NCBI RefSeq assembly: GCF_001665605.1
Contig: NZ_LZSV01000038.1
Coordinates: 1 to 64,000 of the forward strand
Length of the DNA stretch: 64,000 bases
Direction of reading: 5' to 3'
Origin: Mycobacterium sp. 852014-50255_SCH5639931
Lineage (GTDB): Bacteria; Actinomycetota; Actinomycetes; Mycobacteriales; Mycobacteriaceae
Positions 1 through 10,802 of this stretch are shown here, piece after piece. Within the stretch, counting starts at the first letter, position 1; each line of letters starts with the position of its first letter. The notes under the pieces were generated by a model. The model was given only the letters and a program-made list of their open reading frames with translations. It had not been told where the DNA came from and searched no databases. Position numbers and translations under genes: made by a program.

Positions 1-18
1 GATGTGTATAAGAGACAG
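1..18. other. Nextera/Tn5 mosaic-end adapter remnant (artefact)
   Basis: The first 18 bases match the transposase mosaic-end read-through used in Nextera libraries (AGATGTGTATAAGAGACAG, missing its first base). This is library DNA, not genome. It marks the window start as a contig end and supplies a false GTG start at position 4, with codons MYKRQ, to the gene that follows. Confidence 0.95.
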
Positions 19-1095
19 CCGGACGCCACCGCGACGGCCCTGGTGCGTCCGCTGCCGGATGGCGCCCGGGTGATCCTCGTCGCCGACACCACCCAAACCA
101 CACAGGTGACGCACCAGCTGCGATTGCTGATGATTGGGGCGGGCGTGGCAACCCTGGTTGTCGCCGCACTGTTGTTGGTGGCGGTCAGCCGGGTGGCGCT
201 GCGCCCGCTGGACCGGCTGACGGCGCTGGCCAACGACATCAGGACGGGAGATCGCGGGCGGCGGCTGCGCCCCGATCGCGCCGATACCGAATTAGGCCGC
301 GCCGCAATCGCTTTCGATGGAATGCTGGACGCTTTGGAGACCTCCGAGCACCGGGCGCAACGGGCCGCCGACGCGGCCCAGCGCGCCGAGACGGCCACCC
401 GGCGTTTCCTGGTGGACGCCGCCCACGAGCTGCGCACCCCGATCGCGGGGATTCAGGTCGCCGCCGAGCAGCTCGCCAACAGCGCCTCCCAGCAGCAAGG
501 CGACGACGGGGCGGGCGCTCAATATCGCCGGGCCAGCCTGCTGCTTTCGGACGCTCGCCGCGCAAGCTGGCTCGTCTCGGACATGCTTGATCTGAGTCGC
601 ATCGACGCCGGGCTGCCGTTGGACACCCATGACGTCGACCTGGCCGCGATCGCGGATGCCGAGGCCGACCGAGCCGCCATGCTGGCGCCGCAACTCGCCG
701 TCCGTCGCACGGGCCTGGCCGAGCTGAATGTCAACGCGGACCCCACCCGGCTCGCGCAGATCCTGTCCAATCTGCTCGACAACGCCCGTCGTTACACCCC
801 GCCGGGAGGCGCCATCACGGTCGACGTCCGCATGCACGAAGGCGCCGCCGAGGTGACCGTCACCGACAGCGGGCCCGGCATTCCCGACGACGAGCGGGAG
901 CGAATCTTCGAGCGCCTGGTGCGGCTGGACGCCGGGCGCGCCCGCGACCACGGCGGCGCCGGGCTGGGCCTGCCGATCGCCCGGGCGCTGGCCCGCGCCC
1001 ACGGCGGCGAGCTGGTGTGTTTGCCGCACGACGGTGGTGCCGAATTCCGGCTCACCCTGCCGGTAGCGCAGGTGAGTGGTGACCGCCCCGGGTGA
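19..1095 (+). CDS. Sensor histidine kinase, 5'-truncated by contig end
   Basis: This is the C-terminal part of a membrane two-component sensor kinase that would autophosphorylate on histidine and pass phosphate to a response regulator lying off the contig. A hydrophobic segment at about residues 36-60 (counted from position 19) is followed by a HAMP-like linker (ALRPLDRLTALANDIR). The H-box DAAHELRTP has the phospho-accepting His codon at 424-426. An N-box (SNLLDNARRY) and G-boxes (DSGPGIPDDE, GAGLGLPIARA) of the HATPase domain follow. The sensor domain and first membrane segment are missing because the sequence begins in adapter DNA. The input signal cannot be told. The gene is convergent with the small exported protein at 1127. 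Confidence 0.93.
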   Translation, partial: PDATATALVRPLPDGARVILVADTTQTTQVTHQLRLLMIGAGVATLVVAALLLVAVSRVALRPLDRLTALANDIRTGDRGRRLRPDRADTELGRAAIAFDGMLDALETSEHRAQRAADAAQRAETATRRFLVDAAHELRTPIAGIQVAAEQLANSASQQQGDDGAGAQYRRASLLLSDARRASWLVSDMLDLSRIDAGLPLDTHDVDLAAIADAEADRAAMLAPQLAVRRTGLAELNVNADPTRLAQILSNLLDNARRYTPPGGAITVDVRMHEGAAEVTVTDSGPGIPDDERERIFERLVRLDAGRARDHGGAGLGLPIARALARAHGGELVCLPHDGGAEFRLTLPVAQVSGDRPG

Positions 1096-1126
1096 GGCGG
1101 CCACCACTCGCGCGGCTAGCCCGGCG

Positions 1127-1375
1127 TCAGAATCCCGGCGGCGGTGGCCGGAAAGGGTCGCCCGGCCCCGGTGGTGGCGGCGGCCCGACCGGTCCCCCCG
1201 GGCCCGGTGGCCCGCCGAACGGTCCCCCCGGATGCGGAAGTCCCGGCTGCCCCGGCGGCGGTGGCGGCGGCGGATCTGCACTCGCCACCGCGACCCCGAA
1301 GCCGGCCGCGGCCGCCCCGAGGGCGCCTGCGAGCAGCGAACCAGCGATGAGTTGTTTGATCTTCACTCGCTCCAT
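1127..1375 (-). CDS. Small Pro/Gly-rich exported protein (hypothetical)
   Basis: 82 residues. The N-terminus MERVKIKQLIAGSLLAGALG and following Ala-rich stretch form a Sec signal peptide with likely cleavage after ASA or ASADP. The mature part is almost entirely Pro and Gly (runs of PPPPPPP, GGPFGGPPGPGG). Mycobacteria encode many such short exported proline-rich proteins of unknown function; no enzymatic motif is present. It lies 3' of the serine protease on the same strand. The convincing signal peptide supports a real gene, but low-complexity GC-rich sequence also makes open frames by chance: a 120-residue frame on the other strand covers the same DNA and lacks any signal. Confidence 0.68.
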   Translation of the reverse strand: MERVKIKQLIAGSLLAGALGAAAAGFGVAVASADPPPPPPPGQPGLPHPGGPFGGPPGPGGPVGPPPPPGPGDPFRPPPPGF

Positions 1376-1496
1376 CTCTCCTTGCTGTCGGCGTCATTCA
1401 CCCCGTTGGGTGCGCAAATGCGCTACGCGCACCACATCGGTGCCGCGACGGTAGAAAGTCAGCCTGAAGCCAACCTGAAGACGCGCGCGCGAAGCG

Positions 1497-2327
1497 TCAG
1501 CCGGACGCGGCCGCCGCGGTCACGGCGGTGAGACGCCACTTGTCCAGCCACGGCTGGATCAGTTCGGCGACCGAGAACTTCGCCGGGGCCGAACACCCGC
1601 GCTTGGGCCTGGAGGGGTCGCCCCCGCGAATCAGGATGCCAACGGCGCGAACGGTGCCGTCGCTTTCATTGAGATAGACGGGGCCACCGGAATCGCCGCA
1701 CTGGCCGGGCGCCATGAACACGACCTTGCTGCCGGTGACTTCCGTGATCGGACCGCAGGTGGCTTCGCCCGAGCCCATGCCGAATTTGCACAGTTCCTGG
1801 CCGGGCTGCAGGTCGGTGGCGACGCCGGAGACCGGCAAGGAGGCCCCGACGGCCGGGTTCTGGGGAACGTTGTCGCCGTTGAGCACGATGAGCCCGATGT
1901 CGTGCTGTTCGCTGTGGACTCCCTCGCTGACCGTCTGGCTGAACGTGCCAAGCGTCGCGTAGGGGAGGATGCCGGCGAAGTTCATCGTCACCTTGCTGGC
2001 CCCGCCGGAGCGGTTGCAGTGGCCGGCGGTGAGGACACCTGCCTGACCGGTGCTGGTGCGCACCAAAAACCCAGCGGTGCAGCCCATTCCGCCCGACCCA
2101 TCGGCGTACTGCACGTAAATGCCCGCACCGGGGCCGACGGCGGTCGACGCGGGCAGATCGATCGGCGACAAGAGCGGCGGCGGGGCGGGTTCGTGGGCCG
2201 GGCCGGTGTTCCTCGACAGCGTGTAGACGGCGGTGATGAAGGCGGTGGCGCAGAAGAGCGACGCGATGACCAACAACGCGGAATGCATCCTGGACCGCGG
2301 CGGGTACGACGCTTGGGTTCCGGCCAA
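1497..2327 (-). CDS. Membrane-anchored trypsin-like serine protease
   Basis: 276 residues. A single hydrophobic segment at about 16-36 acts as an uncleaved anchor or signal, followed by a Pro-rich linker and an S1-type protease domain. The catalytic triad is visible: His103 in LTAGHC, Asp143 in HDIGLIVL, Ser213 in GDSGGPVYL. Cys83/Cys104 and Cys180/Cys191 could form disulfides, consistent with an extracytoplasmic location. The TTG start at 2327 is preceded at close spacing by a strong AAAGGGGGG ribosome site; a later in-frame Met (residue 14) is an alternative. It sits in the same direction downstream of the TVP38 gene. The substrate is unknown. Confidence 0.9.
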   Translation of the reverse strand: MAGTQASYPPRSRMHSALLVIASLFCATAFITAVYTLSRNTGPAHEPAPPPLLSPIDLPASTAVGPGAGIYVQYADGSGGMGCTAGFLVRTSTGQAGVLTAGHCNRSGGASKVTMNFAGILPYATLGTFSQTVSEGVHSEQHDIGLIVLNGDNVPQNPAVGASLPVSGVATDLQPGQELCKFGMGSGEATCGPITEVTGSKVVFMAPGQCGDSGGPVYLNESDGTVRAVGILIRGGDPSRPKRGCSAPAKFSVAELIQPWLDKWRLTAVTAAAASG

Positions 2328-2424
2328 CAGCCCCCCTTTGAGCGCGATGCCGGCAGTTCTGCGTCCCAGCTTGCCAGCTTCGGCCCGGGCGGCCGGGGCG
2401 ATTAGTCAGATTCGTTGCGAGAGA

Positions 2425-3192
2425 TCAGCTGATGGCGGCCGGCTCGGGGGAGGGCCGGTCTCCGACGGAACTGTGCGCGCGGCGATGGTGCCGGCGGTAG
2501 TGGCGGATCTCGATCACCAAGCCCGTCAGACCCAGGGTCGCCGTGCACAGCGACACCAGGTACAGCAGCGAGCTGGGGTGACCGGCGAGGGCGTCGCCAA
2601 GGATCACCACGGCGGCGGTGCCGGGCAGCAGGCCGCCAAGCGTGGCCAGCGTGTACGGCAGGACGCGCACCGTCGACGCACCGGCGGCGTAGTTGATCGC
2701 TGAAAACGGCACGGCGGGGATCAGGCGCAGCGACAAGATGGCCAGCCAGCCCCGTTGCCGCAAGCGCTCGTCCACCGTGTCGATCGATCGATGGCGAACC
2801 AGGCGGTTCAGCCGCCAGCCGGCCGCGCGCACCAGCAGCATCGCGATCACCGCGCTCGCGGTGCTGGCAACCACCGCGATCGCCACACCCGTCAACGGGC
2901 CGAACAGCAGCCCGGCGGCCAGGGTGAACGCCGTCCGCGGAACCGGTACCACGGTGGCCACGATGTGCGCGGCGAGAAACGCCAACGGGAACCAGGGCCC
3001 GACCGACTCCGCCCAATCGCGCATCTGCACCGGGGTGGGCACTGGCAGCCATGAGGCGGCCGCGATCAACAGTGTGATACCGACCACTGTGGCAATCGCC
3101 CGGGGACGCGACAGCAGACGCGCGGCCGCGCCCAGCGCGCCGCCGAGGTCGCGCAGCGTCCGGTTGATTCTGCAGGTGGCGGAAGCCGTCAC
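2425..3192 (-). CDS. TVP38/TMEM64 (DedA-like) family membrane protein
   Basis: 255 residues with about five to six hydrophobic segments. It has the family's re-entrant core: a GxxFGP-like segment (AAGLLFGPLTGVAIAVVAS) and a conserved RLIPAVPFSAINYAAGAS region, typical of TVP38/TMEM64/SNARE-associated Golgi domain proteins linked to lipid scrambling or membrane homeostasis. Start is GTG 3192; a clear ribosome site is not seen. It is divergent from mutA with about 170 bases between. Position next to mutA-mutB matches M. tuberculosis Rv1491c. The precise substrate is unknown. Confidence 0.9.
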   Translation of the reverse strand: MTASATCRINRTLRDLGGALGAAARLLSRPRAIATVVGITLLIAAASWLPVPTPVQMRDWAESVGPWFPLAFLAAHIVATVVPVPRTAFTLAAGLLFGPLTGVAIAVVASTASAVIAMLLVRAAGWRLNRLVRHRSIDTVDERLRQRGWLAILSLRLIPAVPFSAINYAAGASTVRVLPYTLATLGGLLPGTAAVVILGDALAGHPSSLLYLVSLCTATLGLTGLVIEIRHYRRHHRRAHSSVGDRPSPEPAAIS

Positions 3193-3360
3193 GCTTGTAA
3201 AGGTTACGGGGCGCAGATGAATAACTCGTTTCCCGAGGCTGGCGTTTCATCACCGGGCGGCCTTGCTGGTCACGCCGCGCGGTTTTCAGCCGCCAGGCTC
3301 GATCAATTAGCCTCATTAGTAAGTCGCAGGCCCCATTTGCTGGCAAAAAGGGAGCAATCG

Positions 3361-5238
3361 GTGTCCATTGATGTACCCGAGCTCGCCGAACTAGAACAGG
3401 TTCGCGGGCGTTGGCGCAGTGCGGTCGCCGGCGTGCTATCGAAAAGCACCCGGAAGGACCCCGAGGAGCTCGGCGACCAGCCCGAGCGGCTGCTGGAAAC
3501 CCCGACCTATGACGGCATCGCCGTCCGGGCGCTGTACACGGCGCTGGACGAGCTGCCGGAACCGCCGTTGCCCGGCGAGTGGCCTTTCGTGCGGGGCGCC
3601 GATGCGCTGCGCGACGTCAAGTCCGGCTGGAAGGTGGCCGAGGCGTTCCCCGCCGATCGCGTCGCCGGGGTCGCGGCCCAGGACGTCAACTCGGCGGTGC
3701 TCGAGGCACTCGGCAACGGGGCCAGCGCGCTGGTGCTGCGGGTGGGCGAATCCGGCGTGACGGTCGACCAGCTCGCGGACGCCCTGCAGGGCGTGCACCT
3801 GAGCATGGCGCCGGTCATCGTCGACGCGGGCGCGGACTACTCCGCCGCAGCCGACGTCATGTTGGCGTTGGCGGCCGGCGTCGAACCAGACCAGCGCGAA
3901 ATACTCTCGATCGACCTGGGCGGCGATCCCTTCACCGCCGCACTGAGCGATCGTCCCGTGCCCGCGGTGGACGAGGTCGTCGCGGTCGCCAAGCACTCGG
4001 CCCGGGAGCGCGGCGTGCGTGCGATCACCGTCGACGGGCCCGCCTTCCACAACCTGGGCGCCAACGCGACGTGGGAGCTGGCCGGCACCGTGGCCGCCGG
4101 GGTGGCCTATCTCCGGACGCTCACCGAGTCGGGCATGTCGGTCGGGGAGGCGTTGCGGCAGATCAGTTTCCGGCTGGCCGCCGATGACGACCAGTTCGTG
4201 ACGCTCGCCAAGATGCGGGCCGTGCGCCACCTGTGGGCGCGGGTCGCGGAGGTCGTCGGTGACCCCGACGGCGGCGCCGTCACCGTGCACGCCGAAACGT
4301 CGCTGCCGATGATGACCCAACGCGACCCGTGGGTGAACATGCTGCGCTGCACGCTGGCCGCCTTCGGTGCGGGCGTCGGCGGCGCCGACACCGTGCTGGT
4401 GCTCCCGTTCGACGTGGCGATCCCGGGCGGCTTCCCCGGCACGGCCAGAAGCTTCGCGCGCCGGATCGCCCGCAACACCCAGCTGCTGCTTTTAGAGGAG
4501 TCGCACGTCGGCCGGGTGCTCGACCCCGCCGCCGGTTCGTGGTTCGTCGAGGACCTCACCGCCCGGCTCGCGGAGCAGGCCTGGGAGCACTTCCAGGCCA
4601 TCGAGGCGCGCGGCGGTTTCGTCGAGGCGCGCGAGCACGTCGCCGACCAGATCGCCGAGGTCGCCGCTCGACGCGCCGACGACATCGCGCACCGCCGCAC
4701 CGCGATCACCGGTGTCAACGAGTTCCCGGATCTCACCGAACCCGCTCTGCCGCATGATGATTTGTCGGGTTCGCCACTGGCTGCCGGCAACCTGCAGCGG
4801 TACGCCGCCGCATTCGAGGCGTTGCGCGATCGTTCCGACGCCTTTCTGGCCCGCACCGGCGCGCGCCCGCAGGCGTTGTTGCTTCCGTTGGGCCCGCTGG
4901 CCGAGCACAACATCCGGGCCACTTTCGCCGCTAACCTGCTGGCATCGGGCGGCATCGAAGCCGTCAACCCGGGCACGGTCGACGCTGCCGGTGTCGCGAA
5001 GGCGGTCGCCGACGCGGGATCGCCGAGCGCGGCGGTCATCTGCGGTACCGATAAGCGCTACCAGGACGAGGCCGCCGCGATCGTCGAGGCGGCCCGAACC
5101 GCCGGTGTGTCGAGGGTGTACCTGGCTGGACCTGAGAAGGCCATGGGCGACGTCGAGCACCGGCCCGACGAATTCCTGACCGCGAAAATCAATGCGGTCG
5201 AGGCCCTTTCGAACCTGCTCACTCGACTGGGAGCGTAA
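3361..5238 (+). CDS. mutA: Methylmalonyl-CoA mutase small (beta) subunit
   Basis: 625 residues from GTG 3361. The partner of MutB in the heterodimeric adenosylcobalamin enzyme that interconverts (R)-methylmalonyl-CoA and succinyl-CoA, linking propionate, odd-chain and cholesterol catabolism to the TCA cycle and to methyl-branched lipid precursors. The N-terminal TIM-barrel-like domain resembles MutB ([35 protein letters not shown]), followed by a degenerate B12-like C-terminal domain lacking the DxHxxG cobalamin-binding histidine, as expected for the small subunit. An in-frame ATG at 3217 would add 48 residues, but GGGAG just before GTG 3361 and the conserved start MSIDVPEL favour 3361. Five bases separate it from mutB. 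Confidence 0.96.
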   Translation: MSIDVPELAELEQVRGRWRSAVAGVLSKSTRKDPEELGDQPERLLETPTYDGIAVRALYTALDELPEPPLPGEWPFVRGADALRDVKSGWKVAEAFPADRVAGVAAQDVNSAVLEALGNGASALVLRVGESGVTVDQLADALQGVHLSMAPVIVDAGADYSAAADVMLALAAGVEPDQREILSIDLGGDPFTAALSDRPVPAVDEVVAVAKHSARERGVRAITVDGPAFHNLGANATWELAGTVAAGVAYLRTLTESGMSVGEALRQISFRLAADDDQFVTLAKMRAVRHLWARVAEVVGDPDGGAVTVHAETSLPMMTQRDPWVNMLRCTLAAFGAGVGGADTVLVLPFDVAIPGGFPGTARSFARRIARNTQLLLLEESHVGRVLDPAAGSWFVEDLTARLAEQAWEHFQAIEARGGFVEAREHVADQIAEVAARRADDIAHRRTAITGVNEFPDLTEPALPHDDLSGSPLAAGNLQRYAAAFEALRDRSDAFLARTGARPQALLLPLGPLAEHNIRATFAANLLASGGIEAVNPGTVDAAGVAKAVADAGSPSAAVICGTDKRYQDEAAAIVEAARTAGVSRVYLAGPEKAMGDVEHRPDEFLTAKINAVEALSNLLTRLGA

Positions 5239-5243
5239 CCGCA

Positions 5244-7496
<2,253 letters not shown>

Positions 7497-8486
7497 ATGG
7501 CAGCCCGCAAGCGCGACACCGTCGACGAGCTGGCCGCCGCCGTTCGCGGCGGCGACCGCGCGGCGCTGCCGCGGGCCATCACGCTGCTGGAATCCACCCG
7601 CGCCGACCATCACGAGAAGGCGCAGAAGCTGCTGCTCGCGCTGACGCCGGACTCGGGCGACGCGCACCGCATCGGCATCACCGGGACCCCCGGAGTGGGG
7701 AAGTCCACCACCATCGAGGCCCTCGGCATGCATCTGATCGAGCAGGGCCACCGGGTGGCGGTGCTGGCCGTCGACCCGTCGTCGACCCGCAGCGGTGGAT
7801 CGATCCTCGGCGACAAAACACGGATGGCCCGCCTGGCGGTGCACCCGGATGCGTACATCCGCCCGTCGCCGACGTCGGGCACTCTGGGCGGCGTAGCAAA
7901 GGCCACCCGCGAGACGGTCGTGTTGTTGGAGGCCGCCGGTTTCGACGTGATCATCATCGAGACCGTCGGCGTCGGTCAGTCCGAGGTAACGGTGGCCAAC
8001 ATGGTCGACACGTTCGTCCTGCTGACCCTGGCGCGCAGTGGCGATCAGTTGCAGGGCATCAAGAAGGGCGCGCTGGAGCTCGCCGACATCGTGGTGGTGA
8101 ACAAGGCCGACGGGGAGCACCTCGAGGAGGCGCGGATGGCCGCCCGCGAGCTGTCCTCGGCGATCAGGCTGATACATCCCCGTGAAACACTCTGGCGGCC
8201 ACCGGTCCTCACGATGAGCGCGACAGAGGGGACCGGCCTGCAGGAATTGTGGGACACCATCGAACGTCATCGTCAGGTGCTCACCGAGGCCGGCGAGTTC
8301 GAGGCGCGCCGGCGCGCCCAGCAGGTCGACTGGACGTGGCAGATGGTGCGCGACACCGTCTTGGATCGGGTGCTGTCCAACCCGAAGGTGCGCAAGATGC
8401 GTGCCGACATCGAACGTCAGGTCAAGGCCGGGGAGTTGACCCCCGCGCTGGCGGCCGAGCAAATATTAACGGCTGCGTCAGAATAA
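7497..8486 (+). CDS. meaB: MeaB/ArgK-family GTPase, methylmalonyl-CoA mutase chaperone
   Basis: 329 residues. G3E-family P-loop GTPase that gates adenosylcobalamin loading and protects methylmalonyl-CoA mutase from inactivation; older annotations call it ArgK (arginine/ornithine transport kinase). Walker A GITGTPGVGKSTT spans residues 60-72, the switch region includes VDPSSTRSGGSILGDKTRM, ETVGVGQSE is the G3-like segment, and VVNKAD gives guanine specificity. The ATG follows the mutB stop directly (TAG-ATG), so translational coupling with mutB is likely. Context and motifs agree on the mutase-chaperone role. Confidence 0.96.
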   Translation: MAARKRDTVDELAAAVRGGDRAALPRAITLLESTRADHHEKAQKLLLALTPDSGDAHRIGITGTPGVGKSTTIEALGMHLIEQGHRVAVLAVDPSSTRSGGSILGDKTRMARLAVHPDAYIRPSPTSGTLGGVAKATRETVVLLEAAGFDVIIIETVGVGQSEVTVANMVDTFVLLTLARSGDQLQGIKKGALELADIVVVNKADGEHLEEARMAARELSSAIRLIHPRETLWRPPVLTMSATEGTGLQELWDTIERHRQVLTEAGEFEARRRAQQVDWTWQMVRDTVLDRVLSNPKVRKMRADIERQVKAGELTPALAAEQILTAASE

Positions 8487-8535
8487 CGGATAGATAAACA
8501 ATCCGATTTCGCTCCGGGAAGGTGTGAAATCCAAG

Positions 8536-8541
8536 TAAATT
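8536..8541 (+). promoter_or_regulatory. Candidate -10 element for a leaderless lipL start
   Basis: TAAATT (TANNNT type) ends seven bases before the GTG at 8549, roughly where transcription would start. No Shine-Dalgarno is seen before the GTG. This is the geometry of mycobacterial leaderless genes. No convincing -35 box is seen. Confidence 0.35.
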
Positions 8542-8548
8542 CAAAAAT

Positions 8549-9835
8549 GTGACGGTGGAAACCCGAGTCGATCGCCGCGCGGTCCCTGTCCACGATGACC
8601 TTGACGCAGGTCACCGTGTGTCCGGCGCGGCGGACTCACACTTTGGATGCGTCGTTCGCAGTTTTTCCAGCATGTTTCCCGCCCGCCGCTTCGGCGGCGG
8701 CGCGCTGGCGGTGTATCTGGACGGCCAGCCGGTCGTCGACGTCTGGACCGGGTGGTCCGATCGGGGTGGCCACACGCCGTGGTCGGCCGACAGCGCGCCG
8801 ATGGTGTTCTCGGCGACAAAAGGCATGGCGGCCACCGTCATTCACCGGCTCGCCGACCGGGGGCTGATCGACTACGAGGCGCCCGTCGCCGAGTACTGGC
8901 CGGCGTTCGCGGCCAACGGCAAGGCGAACCTCACCGTGCGCGACGTGATGAGGCACGCTGCCGGCCTGTCCGGCCTGCGCGGCGCCAGCACCGAAGACCT
9001 GCTCGACCACGTCGTGATGGAGGAACGGCTGGCCGCGGCGGCGCCGGGACGGCTGCTGGGCAAGTCGGCCTATCACGCGCTGACCTTCGGCTGGCTGATG
9101 TCCGGCCTCGCCCGGGGCGTGACCGGAAAAGGGATGCGAGCGCTGATCCGCGAAGAGCTCGCCGAGCCGCTGGGCACCGACGGGTTGTATCTGGGTCGCC
9201 CGCCGGCTGGCGCGCCGACTCAGGTCGCCCAGGTCGTCGCGCCGCAGAACCTCGTGCGGAACCCGGTCCTCAGCTTCGTGACCCGCAAGGTGGCCAACGA
9301 GCTGTCCGGCGGGTTCCGGTCCATGTACTTCCCGGGCATGGTCGCGGCGGTCCAGGGCGACACCCCCTTGCTGGATGCGGAGATCCCGGCGGCCAACGGG
9401 GTGGTGACGGCCCGTGGGCTGGCACGCATGTACGGAGCCATCGCCAACGGCGGCGAGGTCGACGGCATCCGGTTCCTGTCCCGGGAGCTCGTCGCCGGCC
9501 TGACCGGTCGACGGAGCCTGCGCCCGGACCGAAACCTGTTCATGCCGTTGGCGTTCCACCTGGGTTACCACAGCTTGCCTATCGGGAACGTGATGCCCGG
9601 CTTCGGCCACGTCGGGCTGGGTGGCTCGCTCGGCTGGACCGACCCGGCGAGCGGTCTGGCCTTCTCGCTGGTGCACAACCGGCTGCTGACGCCGTTCGTG
9701 ATGACCGATCACGCGGCGTTCGTCGGCATCTACGCCTTGATTCGCAACGCCGCCGAGAAGGCGCGCAAACGCGGCTTCCAGCCGGTGACCGAGTATGGCG
9801 CGCCGTTCTTCGAGCCGGGAGCCGTCGCCGGCTGA
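8549..9835 (+). CDS. lipL: Serine beta-lactamase-fold esterase, LipL-like
   Basis: 428 residues. Class C beta-lactamase/esterase family VIII hydrolase. The nucleophile motif S-x-x-K is SATK at residues 88-91, followed by the HxxADRG-like helix (IHRLADRGLIDYEAPVAEYW) and a Tyr in KSAYHALTFGW that could serve as the second catalytic element. The C-terminal HVGLGGSLGWTDP replaces the KTG box. M. tuberculosis LipL (Rv1497) follows Rv1496 in the same way, so the symbol rests on synteny and family. Start is GTG 8549 (MTVETRVDRRAVPV); the upstream gap to meaB is 62 bases. No signal peptide is evident. Confidence 0.88.
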   Translation: MTVETRVDRRAVPVHDDLDAGHRVSGAADSHFGCVVRSFSSMFPARRFGGGALAVYLDGQPVVDVWTGWSDRGGHTPWSADSAPMVFSATKGMAATVIHRLADRGLIDYEAPVAEYWPAFAANGKANLTVRDVMRHAAGLSGLRGASTEDLLDHVVMEERLAAAAPGRLLGKSAYHALTFGWLMSGLARGVTGKGMRALIREELAEPLGTDGLYLGRPPAGAPTQVAQVVAPQNLVRNPVLSFVTRKVANELSGGFRSMYFPGMVAAVQGDTPLLDAEIPAANGVVTARGLARMYGAIANGGEVDGIRFLSRELVAGLTGRRSLRPDRNLFMPLAFHLGYHSLPIGNVMPGFGHVGLGGSLGWTDPASGLAFSLVHNRLLTPFVMTDHAAFVGIYALIRNAAEKARKRGFQPVTEYGAPFFEPGAVAG

Positions 9836-10791
9836 CGGAAGCACGCGGAGTATGTGGCGAGGCCGTATCTCCAGGCCCAGGTGAGCGACTGAAGCATCGG
9901 AGTGCGCTGGCGGGGCCTGATGGTCAGACTCGCCAATCCGTCATCGGACGTGTTTTTTCGCGGGTGGCGGCGGTCGCTCCAGGGCGGCGTTCCCGAGGTT
10001 AAACTCAACTGGCGGGCGACACGAAATCGAAATGTTTACAGCGGACGTTCACGAGCACACGCGGTTCCGCGACAGTCCCGATGGTTAGCCGTGCCGGGGC
10101 TTCGATCGGTAACCCCGGCTCTTGCCCAAGCAGTAGGTCGGCTGGCGAGAGGCATGGCCCCCGAAGAAGTGGGGCGGATCACTAAAGCTTAAAACGTTCC
10201 ACGTTTGACGCCCCCCGATGACGGGGTAAGCGCCGCCAAGGGGGTCACCCGCGGTGACGAGGACCTGCTGACGATCCAACCGCGCCGTGAATGACCAACG
10301 GTCGCAACGATCCGACTCGAGAAGCTCGAAAAGGGGGTGACTGCATCCACAGGCGTCTAGACTCACTCCCGTCAGTACCGGCGTGCGGGGAAGGGGGCGT
10401 CAAACCTTGACTCGCGACATGGTGCTTCAAATGACGTCCTCGCCCGATCTTCACTCGCCGTTGACTTCCACCGCTCTACCACTCAAGTGCTCGCCGGGGT
10501 GTGAGGGCGATCGGCTCTCCGATTCCTACATTCGGCGTCAGGCTATGGAATGTAGTTGGCGAGCAAGCATGGACCGGCGCCGGGGAGACCAGCTTTCCGT
10601 GCAGTCCTTTAGGATAGGTGCGCCCGCTACGCGGCACGCAAACGAAGACCATCGGGACGTTTTCGTCGTGCCCCAGTTGACTGCATTGATGCTCCTGGAT
10701 TGCATTGGTGCAGAAGAAGTTGCCGCCTAGCCGGAGGATCGGAGAATAGCTGATGCCCCGGACATCGCCTAGCCCTACAAAACTGAAAGGC
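9836..10791. other. Long intergenic region, no gene supported
   Basis: About 950 bases between lipL and the first GPL-type glycosyltransferase. Open frames here (96 residues from 9902, 115 residues from 10383) have no recognisable motif, signal peptide or ribosome site and look random. I saw no tRNA, clear terminator or insertion-sequence ends. It marks the transition from the conserved mut/lipL block to the GPL locus. Confidence 0.5.
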
Positions 10792-10797
10792 TATGAT
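10792..10797 (+). promoter_or_regulatory. Candidate -10 element for a leaderless glycosyltransferase start
   Basis: TATGAT, a five-of-six match to TATAAT, ends five bases before GTG 10803, placing the predicted transcript start on or next to the start codon. No ribosome site at proper spacing is seen (the nearest purine run, GAAAGG, is 12 bases away). No good -35 is visible, which is common in mycobacteria. Confidence 0.5.
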
Positions 10798-10802
10798 CCG
10801 TC

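Noticed and set aside
3217-3360. N-terminal extension of mutA from ATG 3217
   Set aside because: GTG 3361 has a close GGGAG ribosome site and begins at the conserved N-terminus; the extension has no family similarity.
9902-10730. Open frames of 96 and 115 residues in the lipL-gtf gap
   Set aside because: No motif, signal peptide or ribosome site; composition as expected by chance.
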